A stretch of DNA of 6,935 nucleotides from Desulfobacca acetoxidans (GCA_020723225.1 DYJG01000133.1:1-6935); one strand, 5' to 3'; positions 1 through 5,269 are shown, counted from the first letter of the stretch. Notes: generated by a model not told the origin, from the letters alone. A program made the numbers and translations.

Positions 1-763
1 CTACTTGCGGGGGGTCTTCCCGACAGTCCAGCGGGTCACCGCCTATGCCCGCTCCCAGAGTTGTTACCGCAAGTCCTTGGAAGAACTGACGGAATTGCGC
101 CAGGCGGGCCTGCTGCGGCTGCACGTGGGCCTGGAGTCCGGCTGTGACGCGGTCTTAAAAAGGATGAAAAAAGGCGTCTCTGCCTGGAAACAGGTGGAAG
201 GCGGCCAAAAGGTGGTGGCCGCGGGCATTTCCCTGTGCGAATACCTCATGCCCGGCCTGGGGGGGAAGGAATTTTCAGAGCGGCACGCCCTGGACAGCGC
301 CGCGGCGTTGAGCGCCATCAACCCGGCCTTCATCCGCCTGCGCACCCTGGCCCTGCGAAGCCGCTCCCCTTTGTTGGCCCAAAGCAAAGAGGGGTTGTTC
401 ACCGAAATGCCGGAAGACGACGTGGTGGCGGAAATCGCCTTGTTGGTCAGCAACCTGCATTGCGACTCCTATCTGGTGTCCGATCAGATGTCCAACCTGC
501 TGTACGGGGTGGAAGGGCAACTGCCCGGGGATAAGAAGAAAATTTTGCAGGTGATCGACGACTATCTGCAAAAACCGGAAATGGAGAGGCTGGCCTTCCG
601 CCTGACCCTGCGCCGTCGCTCTTTCCTGGCGGTTTACGGTTCTTTTCCCGAGCTCCTGGAAGAGAAGGTGGATCTGGCCTGGGAAGCCGTCCGCCGGGAG
701 GCCCCGGATGCCCGGGATCGGGTGGACGCGGCCATTGCCGCGCTCAAAGAGGGGTTTGTGTGA
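1..763 (+). CDS. Radical SAM protein, C-terminal part (5' end outside window)
   Basis: The reading frame is open from the first complete codon (base 2) to TGA at 761-763, giving 253 visible residues. The apparent TTG start at base 5 is only a window-edge artefact. Visible residues 41-55 (HVGLESGCDAVLKRM) are the glycine/glutamate strand typical of the second half of a radical SAM TIM barrel. They are followed by a K-K-G-V segment, MPGLGG at 83-88 and IRLRTL at 111-116, the order seen in COG1032-type Fe-S oxidoreductases without a visible B12 domain. The CxxxCxxC cluster motif must lie upstream and cannot be checked. The last 120 residues are helical and charged, with no extra Cys cluster. The substrate is unknown. 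The next gene starts 53 bp downstream in the same direction, so cotranscription is possible. The superfamily call is solid; the specific function is not assignable. Confidence 0.85.
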   Translation, partial: YLRGVFPTVQRVTAYARSQSCYRKSLEELTELRQAGLLRLHVGLESGCDAVLKRMKKGVSAWKQVEGGQKVVAAGISLCEYLMPGLGGKEFSERHALDSAAALSAINPAFIRLRTLALRSRSPLLAQSKEGLFTEMPEDDVVAEIALLVSNLHCDSYLVSDQMSNLLYGVEGQLPGDKKKILQVIDDYLQKPEMERLAFRLTLRRRSFLAVYGSFPELLEEKVDLAWEAVRREAPDARDRVDAAIAALKEGFV

Positions 764-816
764 TTGATCTCCTTAACCTCCCGGGCTTAACAAGGTCCAA
801 ACTATTAAGGTGCTAA

Positions 817-981
817 ATGCCAGGTAGAGAAAAATCGTCTAAACCACAGATGCCCAATACCGCGATCTGGCTGGTAATAATTTTTACCGTCCTCTTCATC
901 TTGGGCATCAATACCGGAGACCTGGAGTACCTCATGAACCTGGGCAACACCATCTGCCTGTCCTGCATCGGAGTGGGTTGA
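817..981 (+). CDS. Small one-helix membrane protein with C-terminal CxxC (CD1871A-like family)
   Basis: This short gene encodes 54 residues from ATG 817 to TGA 979-981. An AAGGTG Shine-Dalgarno (807-812) sits five bases before the ATG. Residues 1-14 are polar and basic, 15-31 (TAIWLVIIFTVLFILGI) form one membrane helix, and the protein ends in ICLSCIGVG, with a CxxC pair at Cys47 and Cys50. From memory, this ending resembles the 'CD1871A family CXXC motif-containing protein' of anaerobes, which ends in a similar CLECIGIG and also sits beside a 4Fe-4S membrane protein. The stop codon overlaps the next ATG by one base (TGATG), so the two products are probably translationally coupled and may form one membrane complex. 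The CxxC could bind metal or act as a redox thiol pair; the sequence alone does not decide. Confidence 0.75.
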   Translation: MPGREKSSKPQMPNTAIWLVIIFTVLFILGINTGDLEYLMNLGNTICLSCIGVG

Positions 982-983
982 TG
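970..983 (+). promoter_or_regulatory. Ribosome binding site inside the preceding gene, coupling two genes
   Basis: GGAG at 970-973 lies seven bases before ATG 981, inside the last codons of the CLSCIGVG gene (Ile-Gly-Val-Gly-stop). The stop TGA and the start ATG share base 981. This arrangement supports ATG 981 over the in-frame TTG at 978 and suggests translational coupling. Confidence 0.6.
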
Positions 984-1859
984 GTTGCGCTCAGATGGCT
1001 GATCCAGACCGTCATCGCCCTGGGGACCAATGCCTATCTGCTCTTCCCCTGGGGCTCGGTGATCTACCAGGGTCCCTTGAAGGCCATCTGCCATCCGGGA
1101 CTCAACTGTTACTCCTGCCCCGGCGCCCTGCTCTCCTGTCCGGTGGGCGCGGTGCAGAACTTTGTGGCCAGTCTCCGTTATTATACCCCGGGAACCATCC
1201 CCCATTTGGGAGCCATGGTGGTGGGCTACCTGGGGTTCATCGGCACCCTGGTGGGCCGCCTGCCCTGCGGCTGGCTCTGCCCCTTCGGTTTCATCCAGGA
1301 CCTGCTTAACAAGGCGCCCTTCCCGAAGTTTAATCTTTGGCCCCCCTTGAAGTGGGTGAAATACGGGGTCCTGGTGGCGATGGTGATCCTCATGCCCTTT
1401 TTTCTGCTGGACCAATACGGCTTGGGGCAGCCCTGGTTCTGCAAACTGCTGTGTCCCGCGGGCACGCTGTTGGGCGCGCTGCCGCTCTTGGCGCTGAAGC
1501 CGGCGTTGTGGACCACCGTCGGTTTTTATTTCTGGAACAAATTTACCATCCTGGTGCTCATCATCGTCCTGGCCATGTTCATCAGCCGGCCCTTCTGCCG
1601 TATTCTTTGCCCCCTGGGGGCCTTTTACAGTTTATTCAGCCGGATCACCCTGATACAATTAGAGTTCACCGAAGGCAATTGCGTGGAATGCCGGGCCTGC
1701 GTGCGGGTCTGCCCCACCGGGGTTTCCCCCTATCAACAACGGGACAGCCGAGAATGCATCATGTGCCTGAAATGTATGGACGCCTGCCAGTTCCAGGCCC
1801 TGAACTTCGGTTTGCGGCGGCCCTTGCCGGCGCCCAAGGAGTCCGTCGGCCATACCTAA
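981..1859 (+). CDS. NapH/NosR-type polytopic membrane protein with two 4Fe-4S ferredoxin clusters
   Basis: This 292-residue protein belongs by architecture to the NapH/NosR/RdxA-like group of membrane electron carriers. Hydrophobic segments lie near residues 5-23, 76-94, 124-143 and 186-202. Three CxxxCP motifs follow membrane segments: C96-GWL-C100-P, C154-KLL-C158-P and C206-RIL-C210-P, as in Fer4_5 domains. The C-terminal domain carries two full 4Fe-4S motifs, C234xxC237xxC240xxxC244P and C259xxC262xxC265xxxC269. An additional N-terminal cysteine set (C37, C43-YS-C46, C53-P) precedes the second helix. The likely role is moving electrons between a quinone or membrane donor and an unidentified acceptor. 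No nap, nos or other terminal enzyme gene lies in the window, so no pathway can be named. The start is ATG 981, chosen for its Shine-Dalgarno and its overlap with the upstream small gene. The final 15 residues are a polar tail. Confidence 0.88.
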   Translation: MVALRWLIQTVIALGTNAYLLFPWGSVIYQGPLKAICHPGLNCYSCPGALLSCPVGAVQNFVASLRYYTPGTIPHLGAMVVGYLGFIGTLVGRLPCGWLCPFGFIQDLLNKAPFPKFNLWPPLKWVKYGVLVAMVILMPFFLLDQYGLGQPWFCKLLCPAGTLLGALPLLALKPALWTTVGFYFWNKFTILVLIIVLAMFISRPFCRILCPLGAFYSLFSRITLIQLEFTEGNCVECRACVRVCPTGVSPYQQRDSRECIMCLKCMDACQFQALNFGLRRPLPAPKESVGHT

Positions 1860-1878
1860 AATTCAGGGCAAAAAAAAC

Positions 1879-1907
1879 TTGACACGGAAATTTGTTTAAG
1901 CCATTAT
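1879..1907 (+). promoter_or_regulatory. Sigma70-type promoter for the IhfA-like gene
   Basis: A perfect TTGACA -35 box lies at 1879-1884, preceded by a run of A (1871-1877) that could serve as an UP-like element. With a 17-base spacer the -10 box is CATTAT (1902-1907), in an AT-rich run (ATTATATA) that also offers TATATA at 1905-1910 with a longer spacer. Transcription would begin near 1914-1918, giving a short leader before ATG 1952. The call rests on consensus match only. Confidence 0.6.
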
Positions 1908-1951
1908 ATACGCTAAGGAATTAGCCGCCCACAAAAGGTTAGAACAAGCCC

Positions 1952-2242
1952 ATGGCCCTTACCAAAGAAAAATTGATCAGCCGTCTGCAGACCCAGGTAG
2001 GTCTGAGCAAACAAGAATCCCGGGGAGTGGTGGAACGGGTCCTGGATATCATGAAGGATTCCTTGGCCCGGGGCGAAGACCTGCTCATCAGCGGCTTCGG
2101 CAAGTTCTCGGTCCGGCAGAAAAACGCCCGCCGGGGCAGGAACCCCCAAACCAAGGAAAATCTCATCCTCCGGGCCCGCAAGGTCGTGGTGTTCAAAACC
2201 TCCGGGGTGCTGCGCAACCGCATCAACGGCATGAGTTCTTAG
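1952..2242 (+). CDS. ihfA: HU/IHF-family DNA-bending protein, IhfA-like
   Basis: This gene makes a 96-residue nucleoid protein of the HU/IHF fold, which binds the minor groove as a dimer and bends DNA. The N-terminal helical part (MALTKEKLISRL..., residues 1-40) is followed by the family signature GFGKF (48-52) and the beta-arm tip RGRNP (61-65). Pro65 falls where the intercalating proline of IHF-alpha sits, and the MALTK start also resembles IhfA rather than HU. A matching beta subunit is not in the window, so it may work as a homodimer or with a distant partner. It appears monocistronic, with its own promoter just upstream. The Shine-Dalgarno is weak: AAAAGG at 1933-1938, 13 bases from the ATG. 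Family membership is certain; the IhfA-versus-HU label is moderate. Confidence 0.92.
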   Translation: MALTKEKLISRLQTQVGLSKQESRGVVERVLDIMKDSLARGEDLLISGFGKFSVRQKNARRGRNPQTKENLILRARKVVVFKTSGVLRNRINGMSS

Positions 2243-2447
2243 TAATTCCCCCCCGGATACCAACGCCCGCAACCAGGAACCCTGCCGCCGCCGCCCACGG
2301 TGATGAGGGGCGAGCCGCGGGTTTATTCTCTTATTCCGGACCTCGCGTAGGGGCAAACCTTGTGTTCACCCTGGACGTTGGGCGAACACAAGGTTTGCCC
2401 CTACGGAAAACCTACGTCCGCTGTGGAATTGGCATTAGAGGCAGACC
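2243..2447. other. Intergenic region between ihfA-like gene and amrS
   Basis: These 205 bp contain no credible gene. The first 100 bp are GC-rich with CCG repeats and only a weak possible hairpin (a 5-bp CGCCC/GGGCG stem near 2290-2312, with no T run). The second half is dominated by the inverted repeat at 2346-2405. The last 40 bp hold the amrS ribosome binding site. I see no convincing promoter or terminator. Confidence 0.6.
2346..2405. repeat. 22-bp perfect inverted repeat, dispersed REP/MITE-like hairpin
   Basis: The left arm 2346-2367 (beginning CGTAGGGGCAAACC) is the exact reverse complement of the right arm 2384-2405. After one A/C mismatch the pairing continues for three more bases (2369-2371 with 2380-2382), closing on a small loop. 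No T run follows, so it is not a standard intrinsic terminator. The core GTAGGGGC...CTTGTGTTC resembles a dispersed palindrome I recall from many environmental bacterial genomes, probably a non-autonomous repeat. It ends 42 bp before the amrS start. Confidence 0.85.
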
Positions 2448-3602
2448 ATGACCGCCCCCCCGGACTGGCTGGATAAGCATTGCAGCCGCCGCGCCTTTCT
2501 GCAATGCGGCGCCTGCGCCCTGGCCCTCCTGGCCCTCCCCCCCGCCGCCGCCTCCGGACAGGAACTGCGCTCCGGTTTTGTCCAGCCCCATCCCGCCCTG
2601 TTCTATAACACCATCGCCAAGGGTCTGGTGGAATGCCGGCTGTGCCCCCGGAAATGCGAAGTCGCCGACGGGGAGCGTGGCGACTGCCTGGTCCGGGAGA
2701 ACCGGGGTGGGAAATATTTTACTTTAGCCTACGGCAACCCCTGCGCGGTGCACCTGGACCCCATCGAGAAAAAGCCGTTTTTCCACGTTCTTCCCGGCAC
2801 CATGTCCTTCTCCATTGCCACCGCGGGCTGCAACCTCCATTGCAAGTTCTGCCAGAACTGGGAGATTTCCCAGGCGAAGCCGGAAAAGACCTATAACTTC
2901 GACCTGCCCCCGGACCAGGTGGTGGCCGCGGCCCGGGAAAAGAAATGCCCTTCCATCGCCTACACCTACGTCGAGCCCCTGATCTTTTACGAATACATGC
3001 TGGACACGGCGCGATTAGCGAAAAAGGCGGGCCTGCTGAACACCTGCCATTCCGCGGGCTACATCAATACCGAGCCTTTGCAAAAACTGGCGGAGGTTCT
3101 GGACGCAGCCTGCATCGACCTCAAGAGCTTCGACTCCCAGTTCTACCGGGACCTGGTGGGGGGCGAACTGGCCCCGGTGCTGCGGACGCTGAAAACCCTG
3201 CGCCAGAAAAAGGTGCATGTGGAGATCGTCAACCTGGTCATCCCCCAGCACAACGACCAGCCCGAGACCCTGGCCAAGATGTGCGCCTGGATCAAGGACG
3301 AACTGGGGCCCCTGACCCCGGTCCACTTCTCCCGGTTCTACCCCTTATATAAAATGCAGAACCACTACCCCACCCCGGTGAGCGCCCTGGAGCAGGCGAG
3401 AGACATCGCACTGAAAGCGGGCCTGAAATACGTCTATATCGGCAACCTGCCGGGGCATCAGTCGGAGAGCACCTTTTGCCACCAATGCGGCAAACCGGTC
3501 ATCCAGCGCACGGGCTACCGGCTGGGGGAGATGCACTTGAAAGACGGGGCCTGCGGGCATTGCGGGACGAAGATTCCGGGGATTTGGAAGCAGAAGGCTT
3601 AG
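2448..3602 (+). CDS. amrS: AmmeMemoRadiSam system radical SAM enzyme with Tat signal
   Basis: This 384-residue protein matches the radical SAM member of the AmmeMemoRadiSam system, which is named for its partners AMMECR1-like (AmrA) and Memo-like (AmrB); its reaction is not established. The N-terminal block has CRLCPRKC (63-70) and GDC (to Cys80), then DPIEKKPFFH (104-113), then the radical SAM cluster motif C128xxxC132xxC135 in ATAGCNLHCKFCQNWEIS. The C-terminus carries a zinc-ribbon-like pair of CxxC motifs (C344/C347 and C369/C372). An extra N-terminal segment has twin arginines in SRRAFLQ (13-19), a hydrophobic stretch (21-35) and a possible AxA-type cleavage site near 33-36, as in Tat signals; the family core starts only around residue 50. 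ATG 2448 has AGAGG (2437-2441) six bases upstream. No amrA or amrB lies in the window. Confidence 0.93.
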   Translation: MTAPPDWLDKHCSRRAFLQCGACALALLALPPAAASGQELRSGFVQPHPALFYNTIAKGLVECRLCPRKCEVADGERGDCLVRENRGGKYFTLAYGNPCAVHLDPIEKKPFFHVLPGTMSFSIATAGCNLHCKFCQNWEISQAKPEKTYNFDLPPDQVVAAAREKKCPSIAYTYVEPLIFYEYMLDTARLAKKAGLLNTCHSAGYINTEPLQKLAEVLDAACIDLKSFDSQFYRDLVGGELAPVLRTLKTLRQKKVHVEIVNLVIPQHNDQPETLAKMCAWIKDELGPLTPVHFSRFYPLYKMQNHYPTPVSALEQARDIALKAGLKYVYIGNLPGHQSESTFCHQCGKPVIQRTGYRLGEMHLKDGACGHCGTKIPGIWKQKA

Positions 3603-3640
3603 TTTTTATACATAGTGACATAATAATTGCTCGTTATACA

Positions 3641-3706
3641 TCTCTGCGCCCTCTGCGTCTCTGCGAGATAAAAAGGTTTCTCGCAGAGGCGCAGAGGCCG
3701 CAGAGA
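3641..3706. repeat. 28-bp inverted repeat made of CTCTGCG units
   Basis: The left arm 3641-3668 and right arm 3679-3706 are complementary at 26 of 28 positions (one C/C mismatch, one T-G wobble) around a 10-base A-rich loop. Each arm is itself repetitive, with three CTCTGCG-type units separated by one or two bases. No T run follows on either strand, so a terminator role is doubtful. It looks like a mobile or dispersed palindromic repeat; I recall similar CTCTGCG repeats from other environmental bacteria. Confidence 0.85.
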
Positions 3707-3740
3707 ATGCTAAGCGCGGTTAATTAAAGTCGTTCAGTAT

Positions 3741-3761
3741 AAAAACCAAAAACTAAAAACT
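3741..3761 (+). repeat. Three 7-bp tandem repeats (AAAAACY) before ychF
   Basis: AAAAACC, AAAAACT and AAAAACT follow one another without gaps and end seven bases before the ychF ATG. They replace the place where a Shine-Dalgarno would be expected, so the ychF leader is A-rich and unstructured. Confidence 0.7.
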
Positions 3762-3768
3762 GTCCTCA

Positions 3769-4860
3769 ATGTCCTGGAAATGCGGCATCATCGGCCTGCC
3801 TAACGCGGGCAAGAGCACCATCTTCAACGCTTTGACCGCTGCGGGCGCGGAGACGGCCATCTATCCTTTCAGCACCATCAACCCCAACCTGGGGGTGGTG
3901 CCGGTGCCGGATGCGCGTCTGCAAACCCTGGGCAGTCTGCTTAAACCCGAGAAACTCACCCCCACCACCATCGAGTTCGTGGATGTGGCCGGGCTGATCG
4001 CCGGGGCCTCGAAAGGTGAGGGCCTGGGCAACCAGTTTTTGGGCCACATCCGGGACGTGGACCTGCTGGTGCACGTGGTGCGCTGCTTCGCGTCCGCGCA
4101 GTGCCCCCACCCCCTAGGGAGCCTGAACCCGGTGCGGGACGTAGGTATAGTTGACACCGAACTGCTCCTGGCGGACCTGGAAATCCTGGGAAGGCAAAAG
4201 GTCAAGCTGGAGAAGAAAGTCCGGATGGGGGAAAAGGCCGGGGCCGCAGCCCTGGCCGTGCTGATCAAGGTTGAAGAAGGTTTAAATAAAGGCATCTGGG
4301 CCCGAAACCTGGGTCTTAGCGCCCCGGAGTTGGAGCACTTGCAGCAAACGCCCCTCCTCACCCTGAAACCCTGCCTCTTCGTGGCCAACCTCAGCGAAGA
4401 AGAATTCAACGGAGGCAAGCATTATCAGGCCTTACAGGAATTGGCCGCGGCCCGCCGCGCGCCTTTGGTCCCCATCCTGGGGGACCTGGAGGCGGAGCTC
4501 CAGGAGCTGCCGGCAGACGAACAGCGGGAGTTCCTGGCCGGGCTGGGCTTGGCCGAGTCTGGCATCCACCGGCTGATCCAAGAAAGCTACCGCCTCCTGG
4601 GGCTGGTGACCTTTTACACCATCGTCGGCCCGGAGGTGCGGGCCTGGACGGTGCCTGCGGGCACCTCGCTGCCCCAGGCCGCGGGCCGCATCCATTCCGA
4701 CATGGAAAAAGGCTTCATCCGCGCGGAAGTGATGAATTTCGCAGACCTGCAAATCCACGGCAGCCAGGCCAAAGTCAAGGAAGCCGGACGCCTGCACGTG
4801 GAGGGACGGGATTATCACGTCCAGGACGGCGAGATCCTTTTAATCCGCTTTTCCCGATAA
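3769..4860 (+). CDS. ychF: Redox-regulated ATPase YchF (OLA1 family)
   Basis: This 363-residue protein has the same length as E. coli YchF, a translation-associated P-loop ATPase of the Obg-like family that binds ribosomes. The G1 loop is GLPNAGKS (9-16), the G3 motif is DVAGL (72-76), and the G4 position reads NLSE (207-210) instead of the NKxD of true GTPases. NLSE-type G4 motifs are what give YchF/OLA1 its preference for ATP. Residues of roughly 120-200 are the helical coiled insert of the family, and residues 280-362 form the TGS domain (VGPEVRAWTVPAG, then IHSDMEKGFIRAEV). All key residues are present. The start at ATG 3769 fits the conserved N-terminus but lacks a clear Shine-Dalgarno. 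The pth gene, a frequent neighbour elsewhere, is absent. Repeats flank the gene closely on both sides, the downstream one beginning right after the stop codon. Confidence 0.97.
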   Translation: MSWKCGIIGLPNAGKSTIFNALTAAGAETAIYPFSTINPNLGVVPVPDARLQTLGSLLKPEKLTPTTIEFVDVAGLIAGASKGEGLGNQFLGHIRDVDLLVHVVRCFASAQCPHPLGSLNPVRDVGIVDTELLLADLEILGRQKVKLEKKVRMGEKAGAAALAVLIKVEEGLNKGIWARNLGLSAPELEHLQQTPLLTLKPCLFVANLSEEEFNGGKHYQALQELAAARRAPLVPILGDLEAELQELPADEQREFLAGLGLAESGIHRLIQESYRLLGLVTFYTIVGPEVRAWTVPAGTSLPQAAGRIHSDMEKGFIRAEVMNFADLQIHGSQAKVKEAGRLHVEGRDYHVQDGEILLIRFSR

Positions 4861-4894
4861 AAGCTATCAGCTTTCAGCGGTCAGCTTTCAGCTT
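4861..4894 (+). repeat. Left arm: four tandem TCAGCKK heptads
   Basis: Directly after the ychF TAA, four 7-bp units TCAGCTT, TCAGCGG, TCAGCTT, TCAGCTT run from 4867 to 4894, preceded by AAGCTA. The 34-bp block is complementary at 29 of 34 positions to 5139-5172, so the two blocks are inverted copies. Bases 4893-4897 form a short T run, giving at most a weak terminator for ychF. Confidence 0.8.
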
Positions 4895-4949
4895 TTTCTA
4901 GAACAGTTCTTCATGGGCCTGCGGGCACTCGTTAAACATGAAAAGCCTG

Positions 4950-5017
4950 GCCCCCCTCACCCCCCGCCAGTCAGCGGCAAGGGGAAAGGGGACCTCGTGG
5001 GCGGGGGGAGAGGGGGC
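4950..5017. repeat. C-rich / G-rich imperfect inverted repeat with G-quadruplex motif
   Basis: The C-rich arm 4950-4968 (GCCCCCCTCACC...) pairs with the G-rich arm 5000-5017 with one bulge and one mismatch. Between and within the G arm, five G runs (4981-4984, 4988-4991, 4999-5001, 5003-5008, 5012-5016) are separated by loops of 3, 7, 1 and 3 bases, which fits the standard G-quadruplex pattern on the + strand. CCCTCACC...GAGAGGG palindromes are a dispersed repeat type in many bacteria. Confidence 0.7.
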
Positions 5018-5042
5018 TAAGACCCGGTATACCTTGGCTTTT

Positions 5043-5066
5043 ACTGGCCACTGACCACTGACCACT
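5043..5066 (+). repeat. Three tandem ACTGRCC heptads
   Basis: ACTGGCC, ACTGACC, ACTGACC and a partial ACT run without gaps. Read on the other strand the unit is GGTCAGT, i.e. TCAGTGG, a close relative of the TCAGCGG unit at 4874-4880. Confidence 0.75.
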
Positions 5067-5138
5067 TTTCGAAGCAGTATTGAGCCCACATTGACGCTTG
5101 AACTTAATTAAACCCCAAGGCCCCGGTATGCAATCTTT

Positions 5139-5172
5139 AAGCTGACTGCTGACTGCTGATAGCTGACAGCTT
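5139..5172 (-). repeat. Right arm: four heptads, inverted copy of 4861-4894
   Basis: The units AAGCTGA, CTGCTGA, CTGCTGA, TAGCTGA plus CAGCTT are TCAGCNN heptads on the - strand. They mirror the block after ychF, 244 bp away, at 29 of 34 positions. Confidence 0.8.
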
Positions 5173-5179
5173 CTTTTTT
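5139..5179 (+). terminator. Possible intrinsic terminator formed by the right repeat arm
   Basis: Bases 5139-5150 can pair with 5161-5172 (10 of 12 positions) around a 10-base loop. C5173 and then six T (5174-5179) follow. The stem is interrupted by two mismatches and only moderately GC-rich, so efficiency is uncertain. If active it would stop read-through from ychF toward carD. Confidence 0.35.
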
Positions 5180-5187
5180 ACCTATGT

Positions 5188-5217
5188 TCATTATCTGCCC
5201 GAAATTATTTCCATAAT
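5188..5217 (+). promoter_or_regulatory. Candidate promoter for carD
   Basis: CATAAT (5212-5217) matches the -10 consensus at five of six bases. TTCATT (5188-5193), 18 bases upstream, is a poor -35 (three of six). The location just downstream of the possible terminator and about 60 bp before the carD start is sensible, but the match is weak. Confidence 0.25.
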
Positions 5218-5260
5218 CCGCGGCCTTTCTTTCTCTGGGAAAATATGTTAAGAAGTTAGT

Positions 5261-5269
5261 GGGAGGTGA
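5261..5269 (+). promoter_or_regulatory. Strong ribosome binding site of carD
   Basis: GGGAGGTGA is nearly fully complementary to the 16S rRNA 3' end and lies six bases before ATG 5276. It fixes the start and suggests high translation, in contrast to ychF, which has no visible Shine-Dalgarno. Confidence 0.8.

Larger units (their letters stand above)
3603..3768. other. Intergenic region between amrS and ychF
   Basis: These 166 bp have no gene. They hold an AT-rich start, the 28-bp CTCTGCG inverted repeat (3641-3706), and an A-rich leader with a 7-bp tandem repeat (3741-3761) immediately before ychF. TATAAA at 3738-3743 could be a -10 box, but no -35 box lies at a normal distance. Confidence 0.55.

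Noticed and set aside
764..816. Promoter (TTGATC then TTAACA) between the first gene and the CLSCIGVG gene
   Set aside because: The -10 match is poor and the gap is only 53 bp; read-through from the upstream gene is at least as likely.
978..980. TTG 978 as the start of the NapH-like gene
   Set aside because: ATG follows immediately at 981 with better Shine-Dalgarno spacing and the classical TGATG overlap.
813..1415. Long antisense open frame (200 residues) opposite the CLSCIGVG and NapH-like genes
   Set aside because: It lies entirely over two well-supported + strand genes, its protein is His/Gln/Gly-rich low-complexity in character, and no family motif is visible. It is a GC-bias shadow.
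4900..4910. AGAACAGTTCT palindrome resembling an SOS-type operator
   Set aside because: The GAAC and GTTC halves are only one base apart, which does not fit known LexA boxes, and the site is not next to a promoter.
4898..5089. 63-residue antisense frame in the ychF-carD spacer
   Set aside because: It is built from the repeat segments and has no family features; codon content reflects the C-rich/G-rich repeat.
5091..5110. TTGACG with downstream TAATTA as a promoter
   Set aside because: The spacing between the boxes is only eight bases, and no acceptable -10 box lies at 16-18 bases.
4861..5172. CRISPR array
   Set aside because: The repeats are contiguous 7-bp units without unique spacers and occur in both orientations, so this is tandem/inverted repeat DNA, not CRISPR.
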